Origin: Acidobacteriaceae bacterium KBS 89
GTDB lineage: Bacteria; Acidobacteriota; Terriglobia; Terriglobales; Acidobacteriaceae
Direction of reading: 5' to 3'
NCBI GenBank assembly: GCA_000381605.1
Contig: KB906759.1
Coordinates: forward strand, 372,001-436,000
Length of the DNA: 64,000 bases
Shown: piece after piece, positions 9,714-18,345 of the stretch
Numbering within the stretch: position 1 is the stretch's first letter
How the letters are laid out: the number at the start of each line of letters is the position of its first letter
Translations under genes and position numbers: made by a program
Notes under the pieces: model-generated
The model's input: the letters and a program-made list of their open reading frames with translations, nothing else
Database searches by the model: none
Told to the model about the DNA's origin: nothing

Positions 9714-12405
9714 CGTCTTCGCCAACCCCCGCACCCTCGCGCACCAGAAGCGCTACCGGAAAATCCTTCAGCAACAATCTCATCGTAATCACGCCACCCT
9801 CCACACTGCCGCCCGTCAAACGATTCCTCCACTTGCCCTTGGGCAGCACCACAATCGTGTCCTTCCACGCCCCCGCCAGCTTCACCGTCAGCCGCGGCAC
9901 GACCGTCACAACATCCTCGCCTCGCAGATACGCAATCACATGGTCATGCTTGTCTCCATCCACCTCAAGCGGCGTGTACTCTGCCTCCGGGCCAAAAAAC
10001 TCCGGTCGTTCTCGCCGCAGTTCAAGCGCTCTATGGATCGTCCACATCTTCGGCAAGCCTTCATCGGCACGAACCATCACCTGCGCCGCAACGTCGCTTC
10101 CCTTCATCTGCTTCAGCTCGCACAACAGCCGCTTCCGCAGCCCATAGTCCACCAGCCGCCTGTTGTCCGGATCGACAAGGCTCAGGTCCCACAGCTCTCC
10201 TCCCTGGTACAGATCGGGCACTCCTGGAGCCGTATACTTCAGCAGCGTCTGCGCCAGCGAGTTCACGCGGCCCGCGTCCTGCACCCTCCCCACAAACTGC
10301 TGCAGCTCCCGCAAAAACGGCGCATAGTTCAGCGTCAATTCGATAAACATTCGCAACGCATCTTCAAACTCCTTATTGTTCGCCACCCAGGTCGTCTGCT
10401 GCTTCGCCTCGCGAACTGCCTTCAGCATGTAAGCCTGTGCACGATCGATCGGCAGCGGCCACGCGCCAATCAGCGTCTGGTAGTACAGATACTCCGTATT
10501 CCGGTCCGGCATCGGCTCTGCCCCAACCCTCTTCGTCCGAAACGCGCTGTTCATCCGCGACCATCGCTGAATCGCCGAACCGAACCGCCCCGCCATCTCC
10601 GACAACACCGCAATCCGCGCCCTCACATCATCGCTGCGTTTCGTATCGTGCGTCGACAACGTCGTCATCGTCGAAGGATGTGTCGCCTGCATCTTCTCGC
10701 AATACGCATGAAACTCGGCAACACTCAAACCATTGCGCCCCGGATCACTCCCCACCTCGTTCATCCCCGTCAGCCTGTTGTAGCAATAGAAAGCCGTATC
10801 CTCGACTCCCTTCGCCATCACCGGCCCGGTGAATTGCTGGAACCGAAACACAAACTCGCTCTCTTTTTTCCCCTTCACCACCATCGTCAACACATCACGC
10901 ATGAAGTCGAAGAGATCGCCGTCGATATCCAGGCGCTGCTGCTTCGCACACTCTGTCGCCTGCGCGATGTGTTCTCTGTCCTCGTCCGTGATCTCATCTC
11001 GCTCCGGCACCACGTACGTTCGATAGATCGCAAAGCAAGCCGCAACCTCGCGAATCGCCCTCCGCACCTCTGCCCTCGTGTAGTCCCGACGGTCCCGGTT
11101 CGCCTCACAGATCTCCACAAACAGTGTGGTCAGCCGGTTCACATCGCTCCCCAGCCCCTCCTGCGTCACGCTGATCTTCTTCTCATGTGCGATCGAATGG
11201 AAGTCCGTGATCTGATCCGTAAAATCGCCGTAGACTGACGTAAGCTCCGCCATTCCCTCCGGCGCAACCAGCACACCTGCAGCAACGTTCAAAAAGTCGT
11301 ACCCAGTCGTCCCCTGGATCGGCCAGCTCTCCCGCAGAAACTCGCCGGGCTCCAGAATCTTCTCGCCGACGATATAGGCATCTGGCGCCTTGTCTCGCAA
11401 CCGTTTCAGATACTCCAGCGGATCGCGCAGTCCATCCGGATGGTCCACCCGCACACCATCCACAACCCCTCGCTCCAGCCAGTCCAGCACCAGCGCGTGC
11501 GTCTCTTCAAACACATACTCCCTCTCCACGCGAAGCCCGATCAGCGTGTTCACATCGAAGAACCGCCGGTAGCTCAGCTGCTGATCCGCCGTCTTCCAAT
11601 AAGCCAGCCGGTAATTCTGCTGATTGAGGAAATCATCCAGAGCATCCAGATTCCCATTCAAATCCTCAATCGATCGGTCGATCGCCTCCCATATTCCGGG
11701 CTCCTCTCCACACAGCCGCGCCAGCAGGTCGAGCAGTACCACCTTGTCCCGATGCCGCGCCAGAATTGTTCTGCGGTCCACATACTCAGGCGCCGGCAGC
11801 CGGCCAAACGACGCCGCAAGAAAACTCAGCGTGTCCGACCTCGCATACTCCGACGCCCGCGACAAAATCACCGGCAAAGACGGCGGCGACACCGGCAGGG
11901 ATTGGCTCGAGCACTCCACCTGGAACGTGTTTCCACGCCGAACCACCTTGATGCCGCCTTCCTGCAGCACCCGCCCATACTGCCCGCCCAGAATCGGCAC
12001 CAGCACCTTGTCCCGTAACCGCTCCTCCTGCGGCTGCCAGTCAATATCGAAGAACGAAGCATACCGGCTCGAAGTCCCGTTCTCCAGCACGTCCCACCAG
12101 TACCGGTTCTCTTTGCCCAGCGACATATGGTTCGGCACAACGTCCAGCACCTGACCCAGGTCCGCCTCGCCCAGCTTCTTGCAAAAGCGCTCGTGCCCCG
12201 CGGCGCCACCCAGCTCTTCATTCACCCGCTGGTGCGACACAACGTCGTACCCATGCATGCTTCCCGGCGAAGCCTGGAGATAGGGGGAGCAATAAACATG
12301 CGAAACCCCCAACGAACGCAGATAGTCCGCGATCCTCGCCGCATCATCGAATGTAAAGTCTTTATGGAGCTGCAGCCTGTAGGTCGAACATGGAATCCGT
12401 AGCAT
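9706..12405 (-). CDS. treY: Malto-oligosyltrehalose synthase
   Basis: An 899-residue GH13 enzyme that converts the reducing-end alpha-1,4 bond of a maltodextrin to alpha,alpha-1,1. The N-terminus (STYRLQL, LGVSHVYCSPYLQASPGSMHGYDV) is a TreY signature. The catalytic region shows VDGVRVDHPDGLRDP with the nucleophile Asp, IVGEKIL with the acid/base Glu, and STHDTKRSDDVRARI. The start is ATG 12405; a TTG three codons upstream is possible and neither has a strong ribosome site. It overlaps treZ by 8 bases and follows the GH15 gene by 131 bases. No treX/glgX debranching gene is present here. Confidence 0.95.
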   Translation of the reverse strand: MLRIPCSTYRLQLHKDFTFDDAARIADYLRSLGVSHVYCSPYLQASPGSMHGYDVVSHQRVNEELGGAAGHERFCKKLGEADLGQVLDVVPNHMSLGKENRYWWDVLENGTSSRYASFFDIDWQPQEERLRDKVLVPILGGQYGRVLQEGGIKVVRRGNTFQVECSSQSLPVSPPSLPVILSRASEYARSDTLSFLAASFGRLPAPEYVDRRTILARHRDKVVLLDLLARLCGEEPGIWEAIDRSIEDLNGNLDALDDFLNQQNYRLAYWKTADQQLSYRRFFDVNTLIGLRVEREYVFEETHALVLDWLERGVVDGVRVDHPDGLRDPLEYLKRLRDKAPDAYIVGEKILEPGEFLRESWPIQGTTGYDFLNVAAGVLVAPEGMAELTSVYGDFTDQITDFHSIAHEKKISVTQEGLGSDVNRLTTLFVEICEANRDRRDYTRAEVRRAIREVAACFAIYRTYVVPERDEITDEDREHIAQATECAKQQRLDIDGDLFDFMRDVLTMVVKGKKESEFVFRFQQFTGPVMAKGVEDTAFYCYNRLTGMNEVGSDPGRNGLSVAEFHAYCEKMQATHPSTMTTLSTHDTKRSDDVRARIAVLSEMAGRFGSAIQRWSRMNSAFRTKRVGAEPMPDRNTEYLYYQTLIGAWPLPIDRAQAYMLKAVREAKQQTTWVANNKEFEDALRMFIELTLNYAPFLRELQQFVGRVQDAGRVNSLAQTLLKYTAPGVPDLYQGGELWDLSLVDPDNRRLVDYGLRKRLLCELKQMKGSDVAAQVMVRADEGLPKMWTIHRALELRRERPEFFGPEAEYTPLEVDGDKHDHVIAYLRGEDVVTVVPRLTVKLAGAWKDTIVVLPKGKWRNRLTGGSVEGGVITMRLLLKDFPVALLVREGAGVGEDDA

Positions 12406-12536
12406 TGTTATCAACCGATCAGAAAAACTTGTTCAGGAAACAAGGCAGCAGAAAAGTTATGCAGATGATTGATTAGAGGCACTTAGGGCCCTGAAAGTTG
12501 CACTCGCAACCCTTTGCACCGATTTCAAGGCCTATC

Positions 12537-14381
12537 TCACCTGGTTTTGCGGGAAAAATCCTTTGTCTCGACCATCGGCTCGGGCCGCCACAACCCCGAC
12601 ATCGCAAAAGCCGAATGTATCAGCGCAATATGCGACAGGGCCTGTGGAAAATTCCCCACCATGCGCTTCCCCACCGGGTCATACTCCTCCGCCAACAGCC
12701 CGACATCGTTCCGCAGCCCCAACAGCCGCTCGAACATCGCCGTCGCATCTGCCCTCCGTCCGATCAGCCACAAATCCGTCACCATCCAGAAACTGCACGC
12801 CAGAAATGCACCCTCTCCGGCAGGAAGCCCGTCGCCAGCCGTTCGCGTGTCATACCGCTGCACAAATCCATCCTTCATTAACCGCTTCTCAATCGCCTCG
12901 ACTGTTCCAATGATCCGAGGATCATCGGCCGGAAGAAATCCCGTCAGCGGAATTCGCAGGCACGAGGCATCCAGCTCCTTCGAACCGTAAGACTGCACAA
13001 AGCTGTTCATCTTTTTATTGAAGCCCTGCGCGCAGACCTCCTTGTGAATCATGTCGCGATTCTTCTTCCATCGCTTGATATCTCCGCCGCCGTCAAAACG
13101 CTCATAATGTTTGATCGCCCTGTCCAGCGCGACCCAAGCCATCACCTTCGAGTGTGTAAAGTGCTTTGCCCCATCACGCGTCTCCCATATCCCCTGGTCC
13201 GGCTCCTGCCACACCTTGCACAGATGATCGACCAACGCCGCCTGCACTGCAGTCGCGGACACGCGAATATCCTCCTCCGCCTCCGGCACCCGATTCAGCG
13301 CCGCTGCGACCTCGCCAAACACGTCCAGTTGAAACTGGTTCACCGCCGCATTGCCGATGCGGACCGGCCGCGACTCTTCATACCCAGGCAACCAGTCCGC
13401 CTCCCACTCCACAAGCTGTCTCTCGCCGCGTATCCCGTAGATCGTCTGCACCTGGTCGGGCGCTCCCGCAATCGCCCGCAACAGCCACTTGCGCCACTCC
13501 ACCGCCTCATCGACGTAGCCCGCCTGCATCAGCACCAGCAGCGTAAACGCAGTGTCTCGCAACCAGCAGTAGCGATAGTCCCAGTTACGCGTTCCACCAA
13601 TCTTCTCCGGCAACGAAGTCGTCACCGCCGCCACAATCCCGCCTGTTGGCCGATACGTCATCGCCTTCAACGTCATCAACGACCGCTCCACCGCTTCGGC
13701 ATACGGACCGCTATATTGATTTCTCCCGTTCCACTCCATCCAAAAATCCCGCGCATCCTTCAGCGCTGCCTCAGGAGGCTGCATCGTCGGTACCTTCTCC
13801 AGCGACGACAAACTCGTCATCGTAAAACTCACCGTCTCGCCCTGTCGCACCGCAAATTCGCTGCGCGTCGTCATCCCTTCACCCCGCATCGGCACGTCGG
13901 TCCGCAGTACCACCATGTCCGATCCCGCAATCGCCCGCAGCTCATGATCCGTGCTGGTCACCCACGGAATCGTCCTGCCATAGTCGAAGCGGATCGCCAG
14001 GTCCATTTGCATCGCCACCTTGCCGCGTATTCCCCGTACCATCCGGACGACATGCGAGTGCTCTGCCCGAGGAGGCATGAAATCCACCAGGCACACCTCG
14101 CCGTCCCTGGTCTCGAAGGTCGTCTCCACCACCAGCGTATGTGCCTCATATTGCCGCCTCACCGCCTTCACCGTACCCGCAGGCGCAATCTTCCAATACC
14201 CGTGGTCGCGGGTGCCCAGCAACGCCGCAAAACACGCCCCCGAAGAAAAGTTCGGCCAGCACAGCCAGTCGATGGATCCCCCGCGAGACACCAGCGCCGC
14301 CGTCTCACAATCTCCAATCATGCAGTAATCTTCTATAGGAGAGCCGTGTAACGGCCCCGCGTTTTTCTTCTTTCGTTCCAC
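12537..14381 (-). CDS. Glycoside hydrolase family 15 (glucoamylase or trehalase-like)
   Basis: A 614-residue GH15 protein. The GTG start at 14381 is supported by GGGAG five bases upstream. The N-terminal beta-sandwich contains IEDYCMIGDCETAALVS and GGSIDWLCWPNF, typical of bacterial GH15. The (alpha/alpha)6 domain has RNWDYRYCWLRD, a GIWETRDG motif whose Glu fits the general acid, and EEYDP...GNFPQALSHIALI, whose first Glu pair fits the general base. No signal peptide is visible, so it is cytoplasmic. GH15 includes glucoamylases, glucodextranases and actinobacterial trehalases. Upstream of treYZ it could trim maltodextrin or hydrolyse trehalose; the sequence alone does not decide. Confidence 0.88.
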   Translation of the reverse strand: MERKKKNAGPLHGSPIEDYCMIGDCETAALVSRGGSIDWLCWPNFSSGACFAALLGTRDHGYWKIAPAGTVKAVRRQYEAHTLVVETTFETRDGEVCLVDFMPPRAEHSHVVRMVRGIRGKVAMQMDLAIRFDYGRTIPWVTSTDHELRAIAGSDMVVLRTDVPMRGEGMTTRSEFAVRQGETVSFTMTSLSSLEKVPTMQPPEAALKDARDFWMEWNGRNQYSGPYAEAVERSLMTLKAMTYRPTGGIVAAVTTSLPEKIGGTRNWDYRYCWLRDTAFTLLVLMQAGYVDEAVEWRKWLLRAIAGAPDQVQTIYGIRGERQLVEWEADWLPGYEESRPVRIGNAAVNQFQLDVFGEVAAALNRVPEAEEDIRVSATAVQAALVDHLCKVWQEPDQGIWETRDGAKHFTHSKVMAWVALDRAIKHYERFDGGGDIKRWKKNRDMIHKEVCAQGFNKKMNSFVQSYGSKELDASCLRIPLTGFLPADDPRIIGTVEAIEKRLMKDGFVQRYDTRTAGDGLPAGEGAFLACSFWMVTDLWLIGRRADATAMFERLLGLRNDVGLLAEEYDPVGKRMVGNFPQALSHIALIHSAFAMSGLWRPEPMVETKDFSRKTR

Positions 14382-14663
14382 CTTGGCTCCCCGCCTTCAT
14401 CGACTGCATTTGTCCTGCCTGCAACCACATACACCAAAACACGCATCTGTTTAACTGCTATGACACCAACATAAGATGCGGACAGCGGTCTATTTGTAAG
14501 GGAGAAGGAGCTACGCCTTTGAAAACCAGTTATGGCCGATCGCATACCTCCGCCCAATCGGCAGTACACTCTCCAATAACTCTCTGTTGAGGCAAATACC
14601 CAAACAGCAATCTAGAAACCTTAATCCGCAGCTAACCAAAACAGAGAAAGTCCAGAACGCCCG

Positions 14664-15857
14664 ATGGCCTCCACGCAAACCAATGTCGACCTCACCTCCG
14701 CACCTGCCACCTCCGCCAGCGGCCTTCTCGTCAGCCTCGTCCCCCTGCCCCAGGAGGCCTTCGACGCCACACTCAGCAACCTCGCGCTCGCCTTCCCCGA
14801 CCAGACCGTTCTCGTCGCCACGCCCGACGCCGTTCCGCAAAGCTCCTCGGGAAGCCCGCTCCGCTTTCTCCCCTACACCTTGACTGCAGTCTCCGCCACC
14901 CCTTGGGTGCTCACCGCCGCCGACTATCTCAACACCTACAAGCTCGCCCGCGAAAACAACGCCACCGCCTGCGTCCTCCTCGGCGCCGAGGCCCAGTCTC
15001 TCCACCCCGAAGCCATTCGCGCGCTGGCCCGGTCTGCTCTCGAATCCGATCTCACCCTGGCCCACTATGATCTCGGTCCGCGCGAAGGCCTCGTAAACTC
15101 CGCCATTTTCTACCCCGTCACCCGTGCGCTCTACAGCACGCGCCCGCGCTTCCCTCTCGCCATCGACATCAGCCTCTCCATCCGAATGGCAGAGCGCCTC
15201 GCGACTACCGCGCAACGCTTCACCGCCGCCGGACAAAACGACGGCCTCCTCTGGCCTCTCAGCGAAGCCGCGTCTGCCAACTTCTCCGTCGCCGAAGTCA
15301 GCATCGGCACTCGCACCCTGCCTCAGCCAGCTGTCCCCGATCTCAACGCGCTCCTGGCCCACATCGCAAGTTCCTTCTTCGCCGACGTCGACGCCAAGGC
15401 CTCCTTCTGGCAGCGTGCCCGCGGCACTCAACCCGCCCAATCCCTCACCCAGACCGCCACCATCGCTGAACGCCCCGACATAGCCTCCATGCTCGACGCC
15501 TTCCGCCTCGCCTACACCAACCTCCACGAGATCTGGTCCCTCGTCCTCCCGCCCAACTCTCTCCTGGGCCTCAAGAAGCTCTCCGTCATGTCGCCCGACA
15601 CCTTCCGCATGCCCGACAACCTCTGGACCCGTATCGTCTACGACTTCATCCTCGCCTTCCGCCTCCGCACCATCAACCGCGGACATCTTCTCGGCGCACT
15701 CACTCCGCTCTATCTAGCCTGGGTCGCCTCGCACCTCACTCTCATCAGCAACGGCACCGCCCCCGAAAAACACATTCAAGACCTCGCCGTCGCCTTCGAG
15801 ACCGACAAACCATACCTGGTATCCCGCTGGCGCTGGCCCGACCGCTTCAACCCATAG
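14664..15857 (+). CDS. Divergent GT-A glycosyltransferase of the GPGS/mannosylglycerate-synthase class
   Basis: A 397-residue cytoplasmic protein. Its C-terminal part (FRMPDNLWTRIVYDFILAF, then HLLGALTPLYLAWVAS and AFETDKPYLVS) and the middle motif SAIFYPVTRALYS...RFPLAIDISLS match the layout of glucosyl-3-phosphoglycerate or mannosylglycerate synthase-like glycosyltransferases as I recall them. The nucleotide-sugar DxD motif normally found near residue 110 is not visible; the equivalent stretch reads LLGAEAQSL. It is divergent from the GH15-treYZ genes across 282 bp, followed 75 bp later by a TM-helix protein, which fits compatible-solute metabolism. The fold assignment is moderately sure; activity and substrate are not. 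Confidence 0.6.
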   Translation: MASTQTNVDLTSAPATSASGLLVSLVPLPQEAFDATLSNLALAFPDQTVLVATPDAVPQSSSGSPLRFLPYTLTAVSATPWVLTAADYLNTYKLARENNATACVLLGAEAQSLHPEAIRALARSALESDLTLAHYDLGPREGLVNSAIFYPVTRALYSTRPRFPLAIDISLSIRMAERLATTAQRFTAAGQNDGLLWPLSEAASANFSVAEVSIGTRTLPQPAVPDLNALLAHIASSFFADVDAKASFWQRARGTQPAQSLTQTATIAERPDIASMLDAFRLAYTNLHEIWSLVLPPNSLLGLKKLSVMSPDTFRMPDNLWTRIVYDFILAFRLRTINRGHLLGALTPLYLAWVASHLTLISNGTAPEKHIQDLAVAFETDKPYLVSRWRWPDRFNP

Positions 15858-15870
15858 AAAACCCTTTTAG

Positions 15871-15907
15871 AACTGATCACTGAACACTGAGAACTGACAA
15901 CTGAGAA
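15871..15907. repeat. Short ACTGA tandem repeat
   Basis: Five imperfect copies of a 6-8 base unit built on ACTGA (aactgatc, actgaac, actgag, aactgac, aactgag) fill the gap between the glycosyltransferase stop and the next gene. I see no hairpin or coding role. Confidence 0.7.
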
Positions 15908-15932
15908 CGAAGAACAACCGAGGTAACAACTC

Positions 15933-16679
15933 ATGTGGCAACAAGTCGAACTCGCCCTCAGCCAATCCGCCCACCGAGTGCTCGTCAAGCTCGCCAGCTT
16001 TCTTCCCGGCCTCCTCGCCCTTCTCCTCGCCGTCATCATTCTTGCGGCCATCGGAGCAGGCGTTGCCGTCCTTCTGCGCCGCACCCTCACTGCCGCCAAG
16101 TTCGACGAGCGCCTCGCGCGCAACGCCACCGCGGTCATCTCCGACTGGTCTCCCGCGAATAGCCCCACCGCGCTCATCGCTCGTGTCGCCTTCTGGGGCT
16201 GCATTCTCATCGGCTGCTTCATCGGCATCTCTGCCTTCGACGCTGCCTACCCCGGCGACTCGCCAATCTCCAACTTCATCATCCCCTACCTCACCCACTC
16301 CATCGGAGCCGTCCTTCTACTCATCGCGGGCACCGTCATCGCCCGCTTCCTCGAGCGCTCCGTCCTCATCGGCGCCGTCAACGCTAAGCTCCAGTACGCG
16401 CGCATCCTCTCTCTCGGCATCAAGTGGCTCGTCCTGGTCCTCACCGCCGCAATGGTGCTCGACCACCTCCAGATCGGCGGCGCAGTCGTCGAGTTGGCCT
16501 TTGGCATTCTCTTCGGCGGCATCGTCCTCACCCTCGCCCTCGCCGTCGGTCTCGGCTCCCGCGACATCGTCAGCCGCTCGCTTGAGCGCAGCGCCGACCT
16601 CCGCTCCACCCTCGACCCCATCCCCGGCGACCCCGACTACAAACCAGCAACACCCGCAGAGACCCTGCGCCACTTCTAG
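15933..16679 (+). CDS. Small membrane protein with conserved TM-helix repeats (CmpX/MscS-like)
   Basis: A 248-residue inner-membrane protein with about five hydrophobic helices: residues roughly 22-48, 88-110, 125-145, 165-185 and 190-212. The pattern, with a final helix rich in small residues (LALAVGLGSRDIVSRSLE), is that of the TM_helix (PF05552) proteins related to the pore region of MscS channels. There is no soluble beta domain of full MscS. A GAGGTAAC-like site (cgaggtaacaactc) precedes the ATG. Its place after a compatible-solute-type glycosyltransferase suggests a role in osmotic response. The family is fairly sure, channel activity is inferred. Confidence 0.75.
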   Translation: MWQQVELALSQSAHRVLVKLASFLPGLLALLLAVIILAAIGAGVAVLLRRTLTAAKFDERLARNATAVISDWSPANSPTALIARVAFWGCILIGCFIGISAFDAAYPGDSPISNFIIPYLTHSIGAVLLLIAGTVIARFLERSVLIGAVNAKLQYARILSLGIKWLVLVLTAAMVLDHLQIGGAVVELAFGILFGGIVLTLALAVGLGSRDIVSRSLERSADLRSTLDPIPGDPDYKPATPAETLRHF

Positions 16680-16711
16680 CGTCTTTTCCGAAGTACTCTA
16701 GCTACACAAAA

Positions 16712-16740
16712 GTTGTCATCCTGAGCGCAGCGAAGGATCC
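16712..16740. repeat. Dispersed REP-like element (GTCATCCTGAGCG...GAAGGATC type)
   Basis: The stretch reads GTTGTCATCCTGAGCG followed by cagcgaaggatcc. The same core is known to me as a frequently dispersed intergenic element in acidobacterial and some other genomes. It lies between the convergent TM-helix gene and fucP. Only one copy is in this window, so repetitiveness rests on recall. Confidence 0.5.
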
Positions 16741-16776
16741 CGGCATTTCGTTCGCTGCGCCACGATCTCCAGTACC

Positions 16777-18114
16777 TCAGATGACCTGCGGAGCAGCAGC
16801 CACATCCTTAGGCTGCACCCGCGTCGCCAGAAACCCATACAGCGCCACAACAATAAAGCCAAGCAGCGGCACAATGTACCCCTTCGCCAGGCTTCCAGTC
16901 GTCTTCGCAATAAACCCAAGCACAGGTGGAAAGATCGCCCCACCCACAATCGCCATCACCAGCAACGATCCGGCCAGCTTCGTATTCGGCCCCAGGCCCT
17001 TCAGCCCCAGCGCAAAGATCGTCGGGAACATGATCGACAAGAAGAAACCACTCGCAACCACGGCCCAGGCGCCCACAATTCCGGGCTCCGAAATCGCGAT
17101 CGCCATCAGCAGCACATTCGCCACTCCGTAAATCCCCAGCATCCGGCTCGGCGACAAATACTTCATCAGCGGCGTAGACACAAACCTCCCCACTGCCAGC
17201 GCAACCAGCACGCCAGTCAGGTAATACGCTGCATGCCGCTCCGTCACCGACGTGAACTGCTTCATATACGGAATCAAACTGCTCCAGCTCGAAATCTGCG
17301 CCCCGACGTTGCAGAAGTTCGCCAGCACTGCGAACCAGAGATGCGGATAGTTGAACAACTGCCGGAAGCTCCCATGGTCGCCAGCCTCGCCCTCATGCTC
17401 GCTGTGCATCGACGGAAACGTCATTCGCGACAAGATAAACGCGCACAGCAACACCACAGCACCAAACGCAAGATACGTCGGCACCACCCGCATGATCTCC
17501 GTATGCAGATAGGCCTGGTACGTCCCGGCCTCGCGCATCTGCGCAATCTCGGGAGCGGTCTTCTCCACACCCGAAAAAATAAACCGCGCTCCAATCAACA
17601 CCCCGACAATCGTTCCGGGAGGGTTGAATGACTGCGCAAAATTCAACCTCTGCTCCGACGTAGCCGGATCGCCAAACTGCGCGACAAACGGGTTCGCCGC
17701 GGTCTCCAGAAACGACGCGCCGCTCCCCACCGTAAACAGCGCCACAAGGAACGGCAGATACTGATGACTCACCGCCGCCGGCCAGAACAGCACCATCCCG
17801 CCGCCAAACAGACAGAGCCCCGTCACCATTCCAGCCTTGTAGCCCCACTTGCGCATCAACAGCGCCGCCGGCATCGCCATGATGAAATAGCCCAGAAAGT
17901 TTGCCGTCTGCACCAGCTGCGCACTCACCGGGGACAGCTCAAACGACTTCTTGAACTGCTGCACCAGAATGTCGGTCAGGTTGTTCGACATCCCCCACAG
18001 AAAAAACAGAACGGTCACCAGAGAAAAAAGAACCATATGTCCCGTGGGGAATACTGGTCGTGTCTTCTCATGCTGTGACTTCGCACCTCCGCCAACTGAC
18101 GTCGAAACCTGCAT
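16777..18114 (-). CDS. FucP-type sugar:H+ symporter (MFS, FHS family)
   Basis: A 445-residue, 12-helix major facilitator. The N-terminal region FFLWGMSNNLTDILVQQFKKSF and the segment FLETAANPFVAQFGDP are the signatures of the fucose-galactose-glucose (FucP/GluP) family, as is LNFAQSFNPPGTIVGVLIG. ATG 18114 has AAGGG eight bases upstream. The probable substrate is L-fucose, glucose or galactose; no sugar isomerase or kinase is next to it. It is divergent from the S53 peptidase gene over 231 bp, and that gap carries two copies of TTCGAATTCG (18125 and 18237). Confidence 0.88.
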   Translation of the reverse strand: MQVSTSVGGGAKSQHEKTRPVFPTGHMVLFSLVTVLFFLWGMSNNLTDILVQQFKKSFELSPVSAQLVQTANFLGYFIMAMPAALLMRKWGYKAGMVTGLCLFGGGMVLFWPAAVSHQYLPFLVALFTVGSGASFLETAANPFVAQFGDPATSEQRLNFAQSFNPPGTIVGVLIGARFIFSGVEKTAPEIAQMREAGTYQAYLHTEIMRVVPTYLAFGAVVLLCAFILSRMTFPSMHSEHEGEAGDHGSFRQLFNYPHLWFAVLANFCNVGAQISSWSSLIPYMKQFTSVTERHAAYYLTGVLVALAVGRFVSTPLMKYLSPSRMLGIYGVANVLLMAIAISEPGIVGAWAVVASGFFLSIMFPTIFALGLKGLGPNTKLAGSLLVMAIVGGAIFPPVLGFIAKTTGSLAKGYIVPLLGFIVVALYGFLATRVQPKDVAAAPQVI

Positions 18115-18345
18115 GCATCACCCTTTCGAATTCGATTGCAGCCGCGGCAGAGATTCAGACTCGCGACTTTTGCCAGCAAAAAAGTGCTGCCAGTCTATCT
18201 CACACGCCCCTCACCTCAACCCTCAGAAATATTTGATTCGAATTCGCACGCGTTCTCACTATTGGCATAGTATGGTTTCTCGCAAGTCGCGCTCACGCGT
18301 GCACGGCCCTCTTACAAATTCATCCCCAAATTTGGAGGAACCCTC

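Noticed and set aside
13044..14351. Long Arg/His-rich open frame on the plus strand opposite the GH15 gene
   Set aside because: The composition is that of reverse-strand reading of a biased gene; the GH15 frame carries clear motifs.
14511..15686. Long open frame on the minus strand (391 codons, Glu/Gly-rich) opposite the glycosyltransferase gene
   Set aside because: It is antisense to a gene with family motifs, has extreme acidic and Gly composition typical of a high-GC shadow frame, and no recognisable domain.
16712..16740. Possible terminator between the TM-helix gene and fucP
   Set aside because: No long GC stem with a T-tract is visible; the sequence fits a dispersed repeat better.
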